DNA of 64,000 nt from Calliphora vicina (GCF_958450345.1 NC_088783.1:53916395-53980394), one strand, 5' to 3'; numbered from the stretch's first letter, positions 20,380 to 33,214 are shown. Numbers and translations: made by a program. Notes: a model not told the origin generated them from the sequence alone.

Positions 20380-21400
20380 CTTTTGGAGTCGTACGTATGG
20401 CTCCTGTTATCAGGATAGCCATTAACCTTTTCAAAGAGTTTGTAGTTTAGGCCCTATACAGTGCTTTCCACCAGGAAGAGACCCCATATTCCCCCTTATT
20501 CACGTTCCTGGTTATGATACTCCATCGCATACCTATAGCGTGACACTCATGTATTTTGCGCTGTTCGAGAGTGTCAGTTCAACAACGCTTAGTCGGTTCT
20601 TGAACTGAAGATAGGAATCTTGTATCTACTCGTAAACAGTACAAGTTCAGTTTTGCATACATGTACACCCAGTTCACTGTCAATACTCCATTAAATAGTT
20701 GAATGTCTGTGACATCCACCACAATATCGTCCGCATAGGCTACAGTTTTATAGCCCATGAAATCCAATTTCCTAAGCACACAAAGATTAGCAATGTTCCC
20801 CACCACTACGCCAAATACACAGATGGCGTTGTTTCTAGTCAACGACAGTTGGCAGCCACATTATCCTAGACCAGCTACAGCAGACCAATCATCTATTTAG
20901 CTGGAACAACAACCTATTAACGAAACTGATACAAGGCAAAAATAACAATAGACTGGATCTTATGGCAACATCGTACATGTATCCTAGGACCCGCTACAGC
21001 AGACCAATCATCTACTTAGCTAGAACAACAATCGTTTAAAGAAACTGATACAAAATAGATTGGATCTAATGGCAACATCGTACATGGAGACGCGCGATTC
21101 TCCAATAACTAGGACAGTGCAAAATACGCGAAAACAACTGCAACAAATCGTATAAGATGGAGGTGCTTTGTGGAAGCCAAATGCTCCCAAGAGTTTATAG
21201 TCAAATTCCACAGAATTGGAGTTAAGACGAACGCTCCTCTTTAGGACAGTCTTTAGATCGTGACTCAATTTAGTACGTACGATGCTATAGTTCAGCAGGT
21301 CTATGATAATCCTAACAGTTGATTGGTCCAACTCCAGATCATTTAGGACCGATCCTACAGTTGCAGATTCCACATTGTTAAAGCCCTTCTCTATCCAATT
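20380..21400 (-). pseudogene. Non-LTR retrotransposon reverse transcriptase relic
   Basis: On the minus strand, about 21380-21190 gives FNNVESATVGSVLNDLELDQ and STVRIIIDLLNY, matching the region after the first RT Asp in Jockey/I-like elements. About 20842-20600 gives LRKLDFMGYKTVAYADDIVV with the catalytic YADD box. About 20430-20380 gives TGAIRTTP, typical of the C-terminal thumb. Between the RT parts lies a ~105-base tandem duplication (about 20870-20975 and 20985-21085). Stops and frameshifts make it dead. Confidence 0.75.
20868..21090. repeat. ~115-bp-period duplication inside the RT relic
   Basis: The block from CCAGCTACAGCAGACCAATC through GGCAACATCGTACATG occurs twice with small differences. 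It interrupts the RT homology. Confidence 0.75.
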
Positions 21401-21639
21401 GCCAAATTCAAGCGGCTTTAAGCTTACACCTCTGCAAATGAAATCCGATTTGGCAAATTTTGGAACAAGACAAAGAAAATCATGTTTACAAAACCAATTT
21501 AGCTTTTACGGTTTAAGAGATTCTGACAAATTCAATGAACATAAACTCAAAATTTAAACATAAACGTCTTGAAAACTATAAAAGATAATTAAGAACTGCA
21601 ATCTTTAAGTAAAACACTTAAAACAGAATTGGAAATATT

Positions 21640-21920
21640 ATTATGACCCAAAAGAACAATCTCTGACATTTACTTTTTAAAGATAATTCCATTAAAATGT
21701 CCGCAACTTCGTTGTGGGTGATACATTTTCAATCACTCTTTCCAGCATTGCTGCCGGTATCTCGTGAATTAAGCAAGTAATATTGGCTTCCAAGTCTTGA
21801 AGACTTCACAAATCCCCACAAAATCCAGAGGTGTGATATCACATGATCTAGGCCGGCAGTTGACAGGTCCGGAACGCGAAATTAGCGATGGTCGATGTTG
21901 CACGAAAAACATTTCTCACA
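21640..21920 (-). pseudogene. Tc1/mariner-type transposase C-terminal fragment
   Basis: The minus strand reads SGPVNCRPRSCDITPLDF, then a frame break, TRYRQQCWKE and HPQRSCGHFNGIIFK. This is the N(W)PPRSCDLTPLDFFLWG ... ENY..R...C....GGH pattern of transposases widely annotated in arthropods as Tc1/mariner. A related, longer relic lies at 33542-34415. Confidence 0.7.
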
Positions 21921-21979
21921 GAATGCTGATTTTCGTAATTGTGAGTTGTGAGTCTTTTCATGATAAATTGTCAAACAAT

Positions 21980-22295
21980 CTATGATCCATGTATGTAATG
22001 GCATCACTTGAAAACGGCTGGAGCGATTTGGCTGATTTTTGTTTTATTCGATTCAAAATTTTCAGGAGATGGTTTGAAAAGAAAAAATCTTAAAATTCCG
22101 GGTAAAACTCGTATTTTTTTTTTTGACTCCATTCATCTATAATAGAAAGAGCTCCCTAAAGTATGCAGTACAAATTTAGATATTTTATTTGCAAATAAAT
22201 AAGAACAGGCAGGTGTATGTAGGTTGGAGAAACTTGAAGAACTAACATTAGTAAATAGCTAACGGGCGAAGCCGGGGCGGTCAACAGTACTAAAT
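21980..22295. repeat. Unclassified dispersed element
   Basis: AAAACGGCTGGAGCGATTTG near the start and CTAACGGGCGAAGCCGGGGC near the end are motifs I associate with abundant arthropod repeats, possibly Helitron-like. No ORF. Weak call. Confidence 0.3.
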
Positions 22296-22299
22296 AAAA

Positions 22300-22740
22300 A
22301 CAATATATTTTTTTGAGTGATTTTCGGAAATGGGCCTTATATGGGAGCTATGACTAATTATGGACCGATCGTAACAAAATTTGGTGACATGAATTTTGTA
22401 TATATAAAAAAAATTAAACATTTATGGCCGATAAAGTCCAATTTCGGAAGGACATTTGTATGGGGGATAGGTGAAATAATGGACCGATTTCAGCCAGTTT
22501 CAATAGGCTTCGTCCTTGGGCCGAAAAAATAATATGTACCAAATATGATCGAAATATCTTCAAAATTGCGACCTGTACTCTGCGCACAAGGTTTACATGG
22601 ACAGTCAGCCAGCCAGACGGACGGACGAACGAACATCGTTTAATCGACTCAGAAAGTGATTCTAAGTCGATCGGTATACTTTAAGGTGGGTGTTAGACTA
22701 ATATTTTTGGGCGTTACAAACATCTGCGTATAATAAGATC
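22300..22740 (+). repeat. Mini-me/DINE-like repeat with GTCY-type run
   Basis: It contains TATGGACCGATCGTA, GACAGTCAGCCAGCCAGACG, and ATCGTTTAATCGACTCAGAA with GATTCTAAGTCGATCGGTAT and GGGCGTTACAAACATCTGCG. I recall these blocks as a common dipteran repeat with a proto-microsatellite core. No coding frame. Confidence 0.55.
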
Positions 22741-24455
22741 ACGCGTAATTTGTGAAAGAAATCTAATAAAAAAAAACTCAAAATTAATCTCCCTATATCC
22801 GCTTTAAAATGGATTCTGCCACAAACATTTACTGCAATGTTTACTCCTATTTACTCCTATATTATTTGGTGTGAATACCTACATAATAAGTATAATTAGA
22901 GAGATGTGGTAACTGTCCAATGCCCTTTACAATATATCCGGTATTACCCCGGCATTCTTGGTGATGACACTTTAATAAATTATTCATTGTTATTGATGAC
23001 AACTTTAAGTTTGACAACCGTAATTGTAAACACCTTTACTAGCTCTCTCACAAAGATTGTTGTTGTTTCTGTTACTAAACCACCAGTTACAGCCAGTAAC
23101 TGTAAGGTGATCTACTGATAAACAAACGAATATCTATGGACATAAGTATTTATTGTTGTTTGTTTAATTTTTCATAATTTGTGACCATGATTTTTCTATT
23201 ACAATTGGAATTTCATTATTTCTTGTTCGTTTTCTTTGGTTTGTGGTGCTGCTGGCTGGCTGGTTATTGTCGTCTGTCTGCTAAATGTGGTATGCTGCGG
23301 CCGGCCTGGCTTGGTGACAACAGAATATGAATACATGCACTGAATGGACTTTTTATTTTTCATTTATTGTTTATGTTGATTTATTTGTTTTTCTATTTGG
23401 GTTTTTGGTAAATTTTCTATGGAATTTTATTTGTTTATACGAGTTTTGTGCTGGCTGGTGTGCTTTTTTTTGTGTTTTTTTTGTGTTTTTGCTTTTCATT
23501 TTAGCCAATTAGCGCTTTTTTTCCACTCTTCTCTGTGGGATAGATGAATTTTAGTTAGTTTGTTAGCTGTTTGTGTTGGTTTCTTTTTCTTTGTTTATTT
23601 AAAAAATTTTGTTTGGCTGCTGCTGCTTAGTTTATCTTTTTTAACTGACTGTATATGAGTGAAAAAAATACAATATAAGAAATAAATAAGAAAGAAAAAC
23701 CAGTTTTTTCACTATCCAGATTTCTTTTATGTTATTTTTATTTTATTTGTTTCTTCACGAGTATTTTAAACCCCCTTGAAATCTTAGTTTATGTACCAAC
23801 AATAAGCTTTTACTTTTCCATGTTTTTTAAAAGTCTTCTAAAATCCCCATTTAAACCAAGACTTTGGCATCCTTTTCAAATTCTTAGAAATTTTTTTTTT
23901 TATAATTTAATGGCCTTAAACTAAATTTGTTTAACATTTCAAATGCATTCATATGTTTTTCTTATATAATAATTTAGTTTGTTTGTATTCCCCCGTTCAT
24001 ATGTTTATTCTCATTAAATTTTAGCTCATTTGTGTATTTGTTTTATTATCTTTTTTAATTGTTCTAAAAATAATTCTTTTTTTTCTGTACTTTTTATTAT
24101 TTTTATTTTTCACTTTTAATAGTTTGATCAAACCCACCTGTTAAAGTCGAGCTTGTGTTTTTTTTCTATCTTCTCTTGTTCATGCTCTCATTTTAAAAAC
24201 TCTTTTATTCTCTCTTTGCTTTAATTGTGCTGTTGTTGTTTTTTTTTTTTACTTCTGTCACGCAACAAGTGCTCTATTGTTTTTAGTATTTTTCATGGTT
24301 GTCGTTTATAGTTGTTTACAGTGGTTATTAAAAATTTGAGCTTAAAGAAATTTAGTTGTATGATAAATGGGGAATAAATGAAATGATTGTTTCTATTATA
24401 GCTCTACATTTTAGTGATATCTCTTCTAAATATGTTTTATCAAGGTCTTCGTTTT
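22741..24455. other. T-rich non-coding DNA
   Basis: No gene seen. Long T-rich stretches around 23300-24300; open frames here are low-complexity Phe/Leu/Val. Confidence 0.5.
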
Positions 24456-25146
24456 TATACCCTTCACCTTCGTGAGAAGGGTATATATAAGTTTGTCATT
24501 CCGTTTGTAATTTCTACATTTTTCATTTCCGACCCTATAAAGTATATATATTCTGGATCCTTATAGATAGCGGAGTCGATTAAGCCATGTCTGTCTGTTG
24601 AAATCAGTTTTCTGAAGACCCCAGATATCTTTGGGATCCAAATCTTCAATAATTCTGTCAGACATGCTTTCGAGAATTTTGTTATTTAAAATCAGCAAAA
24701 TCGGTCTACAAATGGCTGAGATATGAGGAAAAAACCAAGACAACCTCGATTTTTGACCTATTTTTTTTACCTATATCTGGATTACTAAGACATTAATATA
24801 GACAATATGGATATCTAATGATAGATATTTCAAAGACATTTGCAACGCCGTATATAAGACCATAGTAAGTTGGACCTACAATGGGTCAAAATCGGGAAAA
24901 AAATGTTTAACCCGAATTTTTTTTTTCAAAAACAAAAAAAATTTAAAAACAAAAAAAAAATTTTTTTTTTAAATTTAAAAAAAAAATTTAAAATAACAAT
25001 CAAAAAATTTTTTTCCAAAAAATTAAAAAAACAACTGGAAAAAAAATTAAATTTTGTTTACCTAAAAATATTTAAAATTTTGAAGTATAATTTGGTGAAG
25101 GGTATATAAGATTCGGCACAACCGAATATAACACTCTTACTTGTTT
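24456..25146 (+). repeat. Dispersed TATACCCTTC repeat, copy b (near complete)
   Basis: TATACCCTTCACCTTCGTGA opens and CACTCTTACTTGTTTT closes it. Order of blocks is the same as copy a, with a long poly-A/poly-T tract at 24910-25060. Confidence 0.85.
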
Positions 25147-25290
25147 TAATTTATCATAGTTTGAAATAGAAAAATAATAAGATGCTAAATCTATAGAATA
25201 TGGTAGATTTCGCAGCAATTAATCCAATTATCTCTTGCATAGAAGAATAAAGTAGAAATGCATTATCGTGACACAGCATTACGTGATACA

Positions 25291-25354
25291 TTTAACTTTA
25301 TCTTGAACATATGATGGGGATATTTAACTTTCTCTTGAACATATGACGGGGATA
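25291..25354. repeat. 32-bp tandem duplication
   Basis: TTTAACTTTATCTTGAACAT with ATATGATGGGGATA is repeated immediately with two changes. Confidence 0.9.
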
Positions 25355-25399
25355 TTTTGTAACTTTGTCTCAGCCTAGTAGAAATTTGAAGTTAATTTC

Positions 25400-26210
25400 A
25401 ATTTAATTTTTAAACATAGAAATTTTATCCATCGAACTCGAATCGACGCAACATTTCTTGTAAGGATCTTTACATTAAGTTGCAATGTGATTGATCTCAT
25501 GCTGGACTGATCTGGTGAACTTGTGTAGTAGAAATGTTTATTGAAATTTGCTGAACTCCGTGGCGAAATCACGGAAAGGGTTATATTGTTCGAAAATGTT
25601 TCCTTTTTAATATATTTACTGAGTAAAACTGCAAATTATACAACTAGTTTTCACCTTAGTTGCTCAGATTATATTCTAACCGGGACAGAGTAGAAACTCT
25701 AGCAGGACTCGATCCTGGCGGCGTACAACCAATGGCAAATGTGTGCGACATTTGATGGTTTGTTGACCCCTATATTCCAACCTTAGCGTGTGGGCCAGAA
25801 TCCACATTACAAATTGCTAAATAGTAATAGAAATGTGTTGATATTAATACAAACAAGCTGAATAGATTGTTAGATTATAAGAACTGTGACTTGAGTACAG
25901 GCGATTCTATGTTGTTGTATATGGTCTGCTCTCTCTCCATCCTAATAAGATTTCTCAAAAAAACGAGGAAAGCCTTCAGAGACGCAGTATGTTCTTAAGG
26001 TACAAAAAAAAAAATGAAGAAGATGGAAGTACTGGGTGCTATGTTGTAATCTATGGTCTGTTAAATATTTGTATCTTAGAAAAGAAGGATCATAATTTTG
26101 ACATCTTGTTAATTTTTTATTAAGCAACCAGAGATAATTTGCACTGCTTTTCAGACCTACTAAAGTTGTAGCAATCATAAAATTAGTGCAGTCTTCATAG
26201 GCAGATGTGT
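25400..26210. other. Unannotated stretch
   Basis: No gene or recognisable element. Slightly higher GC than the surroundings at 25670-25800. Confidence 0.35.
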
Positions 26211-27900
26211 ATATGACTACATAGATTAATATATAAGCACCTTGTTAAAGAGGTCCGGCTATCTAATCTCTACCATCCATATCTAGTCAATCAGCCAAGC
26301 CTTGGAAAATTTTCGAAACTGCAGCGTACGGCTAGACAATCCCGTCCGATATGTAATCTGCGACTTCAAAGACTCCCAGCCGATATAAGTCAGACAATTG
26401 ACTTCTAACAATAGCCAAGCCCCACAACCAATATGACACGAACATCACCACCACAATGCATTTCTCAATTGTTTTTGCAATAGCTCTGTTGTTTCAGCAA
26501 AATAACCTAATAAGATTTGTTTGATTGTCCAATATTTGGCACCAGCACAAACATCACTTAACTAACAATCTTCGTCCCGCTGTGGGTTTCAAAATTCAGC
26601 CACTGTGAACTCCTTGATGAACCAGACAGTAGAAATCAACTAGTCAACTAGTTCTCCACAATTCCAGACAACTCTCTCGTTAGCTGTGAGTACCAGATTT
26701 AGGTTCCGTACAACACCAATGTGTGGGACATCACCAAGGTAAAACATTACACGTCTTCATTGGCTACGTGTCTAAGATTAACTTGGATAACTTCCTCGAA
26801 GGCCTAAACTCACGGTGGTCTTAACACCAGATAGAATCAATGCGTATTCACCGCCATTGTTTTACTTGCAAGGAACTATCAATTGGCAACTTTTCGCATA
26901 TTGGCTGCATAGATCAATATGCAAGCACCTTGCTCGAGAGCTCGGGTTATCTAGTCCCTGCCATCGTAGCAGTGTAAACCAGTTCGATATATTATTTCTG
27001 ATTTCAAAAGCTCCCGGTCGATAAAAGTCAAAGTGTGTGGTTCGGACTCCACACACAATAAACCTCGACCGAGAACCAGACAGGACAAAGTCTCTGTCTG
27101 GATCCCCGCTTTACTAGATGAGTCTCTAGTCAGTCGAATTTAAATTAAACTATTAGTCCCATATTTACCTTTGGAACATAACATCAAGGTGTGAGTATTC
27201 ACCAAGATGTACAACCATGCCCCAAATGTGTGACAACGGTTTTGAAACTATCACTTTGAAGACTTTGGATAAAATGTATAGATTGATGTCGCTGTTGAAA
27301 CCCGCCACATCACACATTATTAAACGACATTGCCCGTCATGGTTTAGCTCATTACTTGAAACAATAAATGCCATAGTCAAGCCGAAAAATCTGCGGTCGA
27401 TAAGTTATCGCACTCTTGTCGCATTCTCTCTAAGAGAGCTTTCAGAGTATGTACCTTCCTCAAATATAACCGTGAAGTGAAAAAGGCAGCAGAGAGTAAA
27501 GTCTGAAGCTGTCAAATTCGGTGATCTATACGGCCACTGCAAATGGCCAATACGAAACATTACCATTAAAACATCATTCAAGATATCCGTGGAAATCGAG
27601 TTCCTTCTCGTTCTGAATAAGTTCTCCCACTATTGTTGGATATTCTCAGAGCTTTCATAGTCTGTATCTTTCTCACATATGGCCGTGGAGTGAAAAAAGA
27701 ATAAGGTCAAATTAGTCAATTTTTCGGTCCACTGCAAGTGGCCAATACGAGACATTAGAAGACCCGAAAATCAATTCAGATTTTGCGGCACAACCATCTC
27801 TTGTCTGTATTGGCCAGTATACATTAATGATTCAGTTGGCCTAACACTTCGAGACGACTTAGCTGAGATGCATTTGATGAATGTATATTTACAGGGTAGG
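26211..27900. repeat. Decayed, internally duplicated repeat block, probably retroelement-derived
   Basis: It has higher GC than its flanks. ATAAGCACCTTGTTAAAGAG (about 26234) and CAAGCACCTTGCTCGAGAGC (about 26921) begin two diverged copies. GAGAGCTTTCAGAGTATGTA..GCCACTGCAAATGGCCAATACGA (27435-27555) is repeated as CAGAGCTTTCATAGTCTGTA (about 27647-27760). Open frames up to 87 codons match nothing I can name. Confidence 0.45.
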
Positions 27901-29431
27901 TCGATCTGGCAGAACTTCCACATATTCAAAAGTCCGGTCAAATCTGGTTCTCTACTAATAGAGAATTAAAGCAATATCATAACTTCGACCTCCAGAGGTA
28001 CTTTGTTTAAATTTTGATATTCATCAAATATTTTACACTTCACTGTAAGCTTACAGCAAATATAGAATATACAATGATCACTATGAGAAAATTATCCACA
28101 TTAAGCTCACTCTCTCTCTTGCTCTCTCTGATGTCACAACTACACTACTATTATTGTGTTTGTACAAAATCTTCATTATTATTATCATCATTATAATTTT
28201 ATATTAAGTGCACAATCAATGATGGATATTGTAAGTATCTATGTGAGTGAGTACAACAACAACACAGATGATGAGAAGAGTAAATATTAAAAATTAAAGT
28301 AAGAAGAAGAAAACAAATTGGGAAAAATAACAAGTTGCGTGTAATTTTGTTGGGTGTTGCATACAATTCATTTTGTATTTAACTTTCGTTACGAGCAGAC
28401 AGACGACGGTACCCCAAAACGTTTAATGTGCTGCTCTGCTGCTGCTGGTCGTGATAATTTTCATGTCATTGTTAATTTTTATTTCGTTTAATCAAAAAGA
28501 AACACGGTGTGTTTAAAAAATACAACAACAACAACAAAAAAACAATAAAAAAATAAATTGTTATTAAGTTGCAAAACACAGACATTAAAGTTTGTGTAAA
28601 TCTGTTTTATTTAGTTTTATTTTTCGTGTGAGTTCTAAAGAAAAACGTACAACTTACAATTTAATTTAACAATATTACATACATTTGTGTTAAAAAATAA
28701 TGTTAGATGTTTAAATTAAAATCTACTGCAAAGAAAAAAAATGAAAAACGATCTTGTTTAATTTAGCTGTCATTTTGTATTTTTTTCGTTTTAACTACTC
28801 ATGTGTTATGTGTGTGTGTCAGTCAGTGAGTGAGTTTTCTATGTTTGACTAGAGAGTTTTCATAATTTCCGGTTTGTCATAAAAAAAACAGAGTTACACT
28901 TTATTAGTGTTGACAATTATCCGTTTTTTTTAGAGTTTAATCTATACGTGTCTTCAAAAGCAAGTACATAATTTTTAATTTGTGTTTGATTTTTTTTTAA
29001 TTTCAGTGTGATTTATATGTTTCAAACTTTTTTATTAAAAATTGTTGTTGATTAATTCAACTGTGATAAATGACGAAATAGTTGTTATTAAATTAAATTT
29101 TACACTATAAAATTCATAAAATATTTAAATAAAATCACCTCAAGTGTTCCCCGATCTAAATAATCATATCCTCTTTTTAAAAAAAGTAAGTTATTTATTT
29201 AATTCTTTATTTAATTCTTAAGCTAATATTCAAACTTATTCAAAAAATTTAACAAGGTTGGATACCTTTACCGCTAAGCTATCGTTAGCCCTGAAATACC
29301 ATTTCAGCTTAACTACTGTTACCGCTAAGCTACCATTACCAATATTCTATAAATAATTTGAATTATCTTAATTAAAATTTTTGATTTCAATAATTGAGTG
29401 TATTGAAATCTACAAAATTTAAGATATGCAT
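27901..29431 (+). other. AT-rich DNA with a candidate first exon ending at 29185
   Basis: No protein gene. The DNA from about 28900 is A/T-rich leader-like sequence and ends CTCTTTTTAAAAAAA|GTAAGTTATT, a consensus donor at 29186 like the one at 11721. No TATA box located with confidence. It includes a CT run near 28110 and a GTGTGT run near 28812. Confidence 0.22.
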
Positions 29432-30350
29432 TGGTGTATGACTAAAAAATTCGGCATTTTTTAAAAATTTTAACTTTTATTTTGAAACATTTGTACACAG
29501 AGAAAACAGATTCGTGATAGCAACCGAATTTGTTGCCAATCGAATGATTCTATCTTAGTGACCGAATTTTACAATTGTAGCTACAAAAATTTAGAAGTGG
29601 TAACAATATTTTGGTTGCTTTAAGCGAAATTCTTCATTAACAACTGACTTTCTGTTGACAGAACCGAAAAATTCTATGTGTGCAACCTAATCATTCTATT
29701 GGCAACAAATTCGGTTGCTACTACGAATCTGTATTCTCTGTGTACAATATAAATTAATTCAATACAATGGCTAATACCATTGTTAGCTACGACCTTTTCC
29801 CATCTTTCTTGCAACATATGCGTTCCGAGCCAAAAGAACTAACTGCTCATCTTTTGAGGCCAAACACGAATCAAGCCTATTCAAAGGAAGAGTATCCCAC
29901 AGAGTGCATTCTGCGTCGATCGAAGGAAATAATAGTCGGAAGGGGCAAGGTATGGACTATAAAGCAAAGGTGAGGTAAAACTTTCCAACCAATTCTTTCT
30001 AAATAGTTTTTAACAGGTATTGCACCATGTGGTCCAGCGTTGTCATGATGGAATATTACGGTTTCATGTCTTGCTGCATATTCTGGGCGTTTTTCGGTCA
30101 ATACTCTCTTCAAACGAATCAGTTGCGTTCATCACTGATTCCCTGTGATGATCTGTTCAGATTTCAGCAGCTCATAATAGATAGGACCCTTTTGCTCCCA
30201 CCAAAAACAGAGCATTACCTTAACGCCATGGATATTTGGCTTTGGTGTTGCTTTACGGTCAATGGAGATTGTTACCGCTCCACGATCAATGATCTTTTGT
30301 TTGAATATATGGATCACATTAATCACTGGCTTATGCAGATATACCAGCAA
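29432..30350 (-). pseudogene. Mariner transposase relic carrying a nested MITE
   Basis: The left end TTGGTGTATGAC resembles the terminal repeat of the derivative at 51149. On the minus strand, 30353-30132 gives PNIHGVKVMLCFWWEQKGPI with YYELLKSEQ, the block around the first-to-second catalytic Asp. Then 30113-29877 gives LTEKRPEYAARHETVIFHHD and NAGPHGAIPVKNYLE (family HHDNARPH). The frame breaks between them, and the N-terminus is missing. The 3' untranslated part is split by the element at 29496-29742. Confidence 0.82.
29496..29742. mobile_element. 247-bp MITE with TA duplication, nested in mariner
   Basis: The ends CACAGAGAAAACAGATTCGT and ...GAATCTGTATTCTCTGTG form long inverted repeats that continue inward (GCAACCGAATTTGTTGCCAA against GGCAACAAATTCGGTTGC). 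TA flanks at 29494-29495 and 29743-29744. The related mariner derivative at 51149 shows the empty site TTGTACAATATAAAT. Confidence 0.92.
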
Positions 30351-30490
30351 CAATTGACGCCTTGAAGGCCAACATTGTTCGTGTTATTCGTGACGTACAG
30401 CCAGCAATGGTCAAAAAATTGGCCCAAAATTGGACGTCCAGAATGCACTTCGTCAAGAACAGCCGCGAAATCATTTTCAAATGTTAATGC
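30345..30490 (+). pseudogene. Tc1/mariner transposase C-terminal fragment on the opposite strand
   Basis: The + strand reads IDALKANIVRVIRDVQPAMV, then KKLAQNWTSRMHFVKNSR, the usual last 40 residues (ALKANI.R.I..I.P.....V..NW..R) of another Tc1/mariner lineage. It abuts the minus-strand mariner relic. Confidence 0.65.
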
Positions 30491-30610
30491 CATGATGCAT
30501 TGATCTTTCGAATAAAAAATTGGTTTTTATTAAATTTTTTTATGTTATTTTTTAAAATTTCAAGTTCTATCGGACTTAAAAAACATCCTTTATATCGCTT
30601 TTTCAACTTA

Positions 30611-31284
30611 AAACAAGTAAGAGAGCTATATTCGGCTGTGCCGAATTTTATATACCCTTCACCAAAATATCCTTTAAAATAAAAATTTTAAATATTTTTA
30701 GGTAAACAAAATTTAATTTTTTTCCAGTTGTTTTTTCGAAATTGTTTTTTAAAACATTTTTTATTTTTTTTTTAAATTTAAATTTTTTTAATTTAAAAAT
30801 TTTTTTTTTTAGTTTTAAATTTTTTTTTTAATATTTAGTGAAAAAAAATTTTGGTGAAAAAAAAAATTTGGGTTAAAAAATATTTTTCCGATTTTGACCC
30901 ATTGTAGGTCCAACTTACTATGGTCTTATATACGTCGTTGCACAGGTCTTTGAAATATCTATCATTAGATATTAATGATTTAGTAATCCAGTTATGGGTC
31001 AAAAATAGGTCAAAAATCGAGGTTGTCCTGGTTTTTTCCTTATATCTCAGCCATTTGTGGACCGATTTTCTCAATTTTAAATAGCAACCGAGCCGGAAGA
31101 ATTTCGGAGATATTGATGTATCTATCATTCGTGTATGTAAGTTATTTGGGGGCTTCAGAAAGTTGATTTCAACACACAGACGGACATGGCTATATCTATG
31201 GGGTCGCAAATGAAAAATGTAGAAATTACAAACGGAATGACAAACTTATATATACCCTTGCCACTCATGGTGAAGGGTATAAAA
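30611..31284 (-). repeat. Dispersed TATACCCTTC repeat, copy c (inverted)
   Basis: The reverse complement of copy b: AAACAAGTAAGAGAGCTATA to CTCATGGTGAAGGGTATA. Full block order is preserved. Confidence 0.85.
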
Positions 31285-32951
31285 AAACAATTGGGTTAGG
31301 TTGAGTAGAGTGGCGGTTAAATGAAACATACCAGTTTCAGATATACAAATATTCGGCATGTTGTGCGCTCTTAGGAAAGTGTTATTTTTCATATCTAAAA
31401 GCCTATGAATCAAGTCCTCTCGATATAGTTTATCAGTGAATTCCAATTTGAATTCATAAGATATCTTTTTTTTCTTAGTTTCCATAAAAAAACACTATTA
31501 TTTCAAATCAATATTTTTTTTCTTATTCTGAAATTATTTCAGATATTGCTGATATAAATTTGTTTATTACAATTGAAGTATTATGACTGTTAAGTGATTA
31601 AGTTAAGTTCTCTGTTAACTGCAAAATGGACTGTGCTAAAAAATGTGGTTTATGTCTGTGCTAGTGCTAAATTTAAAGTTATTTTCACACGTGGCATAAT
31701 TATCTGCATTTTCATTTTAAAATTTCAATAATGTTTGTATTTCGCAAGAAATATCTATGTGTAAACAAATCATTAAGTAATTGTTATCGAAATAGTCAAA
31801 CAATAACAGGGGAGTAATTAAAAAATGTTTAAAATATTATTTTACAACCAAAAAAAAACATATTAACGGAATGTGAACTGATAAATAAAATTATTAGTGA
31901 ATAAAAGATAAAAATACAATATGAAAACTATAACAATTTGAGTGAAATCAACACAAAACTCGATGGCATAATTAAAAAAATGTAACGTTTTTTTTAATTG
32001 TTTGTATACATTCATACACTCTGAGTAATCGAATATCCACCACAAAACTATATATTCAAATTTAACGATATTTTGCAAGCAAAAAAAAAACACAAATAAA
32101 TATTTACTTTGAAGGTTAAGAAAAGAAAAATGATATGAATTAATAGAAGAAGAAAAATAATAAAATAAAACTACAAAGATTAGATATGTATGTAGGCAGG
32201 TAGAATCCGAAATTGTGTATTTGAAGTTGTACAAGTATTGGGTCGACATAATTTAATGATTAAACACACAAAATGCTAAAGCTAACTTATAAAAAAAAAC
32301 GTTACGTAGTGTATTTTTTGTTAGCTTTTATTATTCCCCGAACAGGATGATGATGATGACGAAGATATATAAAAATAAACAAAACTTATAAAATGTATGC
32401 ATATAAATTTTACGGGGCCACATTAAGTAATCAAGGTGTTATTAGTAGATGGGGAAGAAGAGATAAAAAAAACTAAGTAAAATTTAAATAAATATTAATA
32501 AATAAATAACGAAAAAAAAAATAACGCTGTTCAAATAAAGAGAAACTATTATGAATAAGAAAACAAAATGACGTAAAATTATAAAAATTTGTTAGCTGAG
32601 CCACAAATTATGAAGAAAATTAAATGAAATACAAGCATTGCTTAAGTCTGAAAATATTGCTGGTTTATGTGTTTGATATTCTGTAAGATTGCTTGATTTT
32701 TAATTTGAATAGTTAATGCCTGAGAATCCCACAATATTTTTTTCTGTAAAAAATTTGCCACATTTTTTTTTAACAGCTGAGTAATTTGACTGTTCCATAG
32801 GGGTCTATACAGGCCTATCACACATTTTGTTCGAAATGGTTCCAATTCTTCAGATTAGGTTTAGGTTCTTCAGATTCCGTGTAATTTATTAATTCCAAAA
32901 ATATTTAATAATTCTATATTTCTGATTTAAATTTGACAGCGTTTTTTATAT
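31285..32951. other. AT-rich non-coding DNA
   Basis: No gene supported. Open frames are low-complexity. Confidence 0.5.
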
Positions 32952-33214
32952 TCACCCCTATCGTGAAAAACATGTGAAATTTATGTTCCCATGAAATATC
33001 CATTTCCCTCGAAGGGAAAATTGCTATCGTGATATTCCCCTAAACTTTTCATTCACAATAGTTGATTTTGTTCGTAGCAGCTGTTTATTGTTTACAAAAT
33101 TTCATCTAAAAATTTCACAACATGGGAAATTTTTTCACATGAACAAAGTTTATGAACGAAAAATGGGAAATGGGAATATATTTCATGTGAAATAATGATT
33201 CGCGATAAGGGTGA
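32952..33214. mobile_element. 263-bp MITE
   Basis: TCACCCCTATCGTGAA at the left and TTCGCGATAAGGGTGA at the right are inverted repeats. Inside are AGTTGATTTTGTTCGTAGCA and TTTATTGTTTACAAAATTTC. A second copy, truncated on the right, lies at about 42985-43155. Confidence 0.75.

Noticed and set aside
31863..32249. 128-codon minus-strand hydrophobic frame
   Set aside because: Low-complexity AT-rich DNA, with no splice context, paralogue or recognisable motif.
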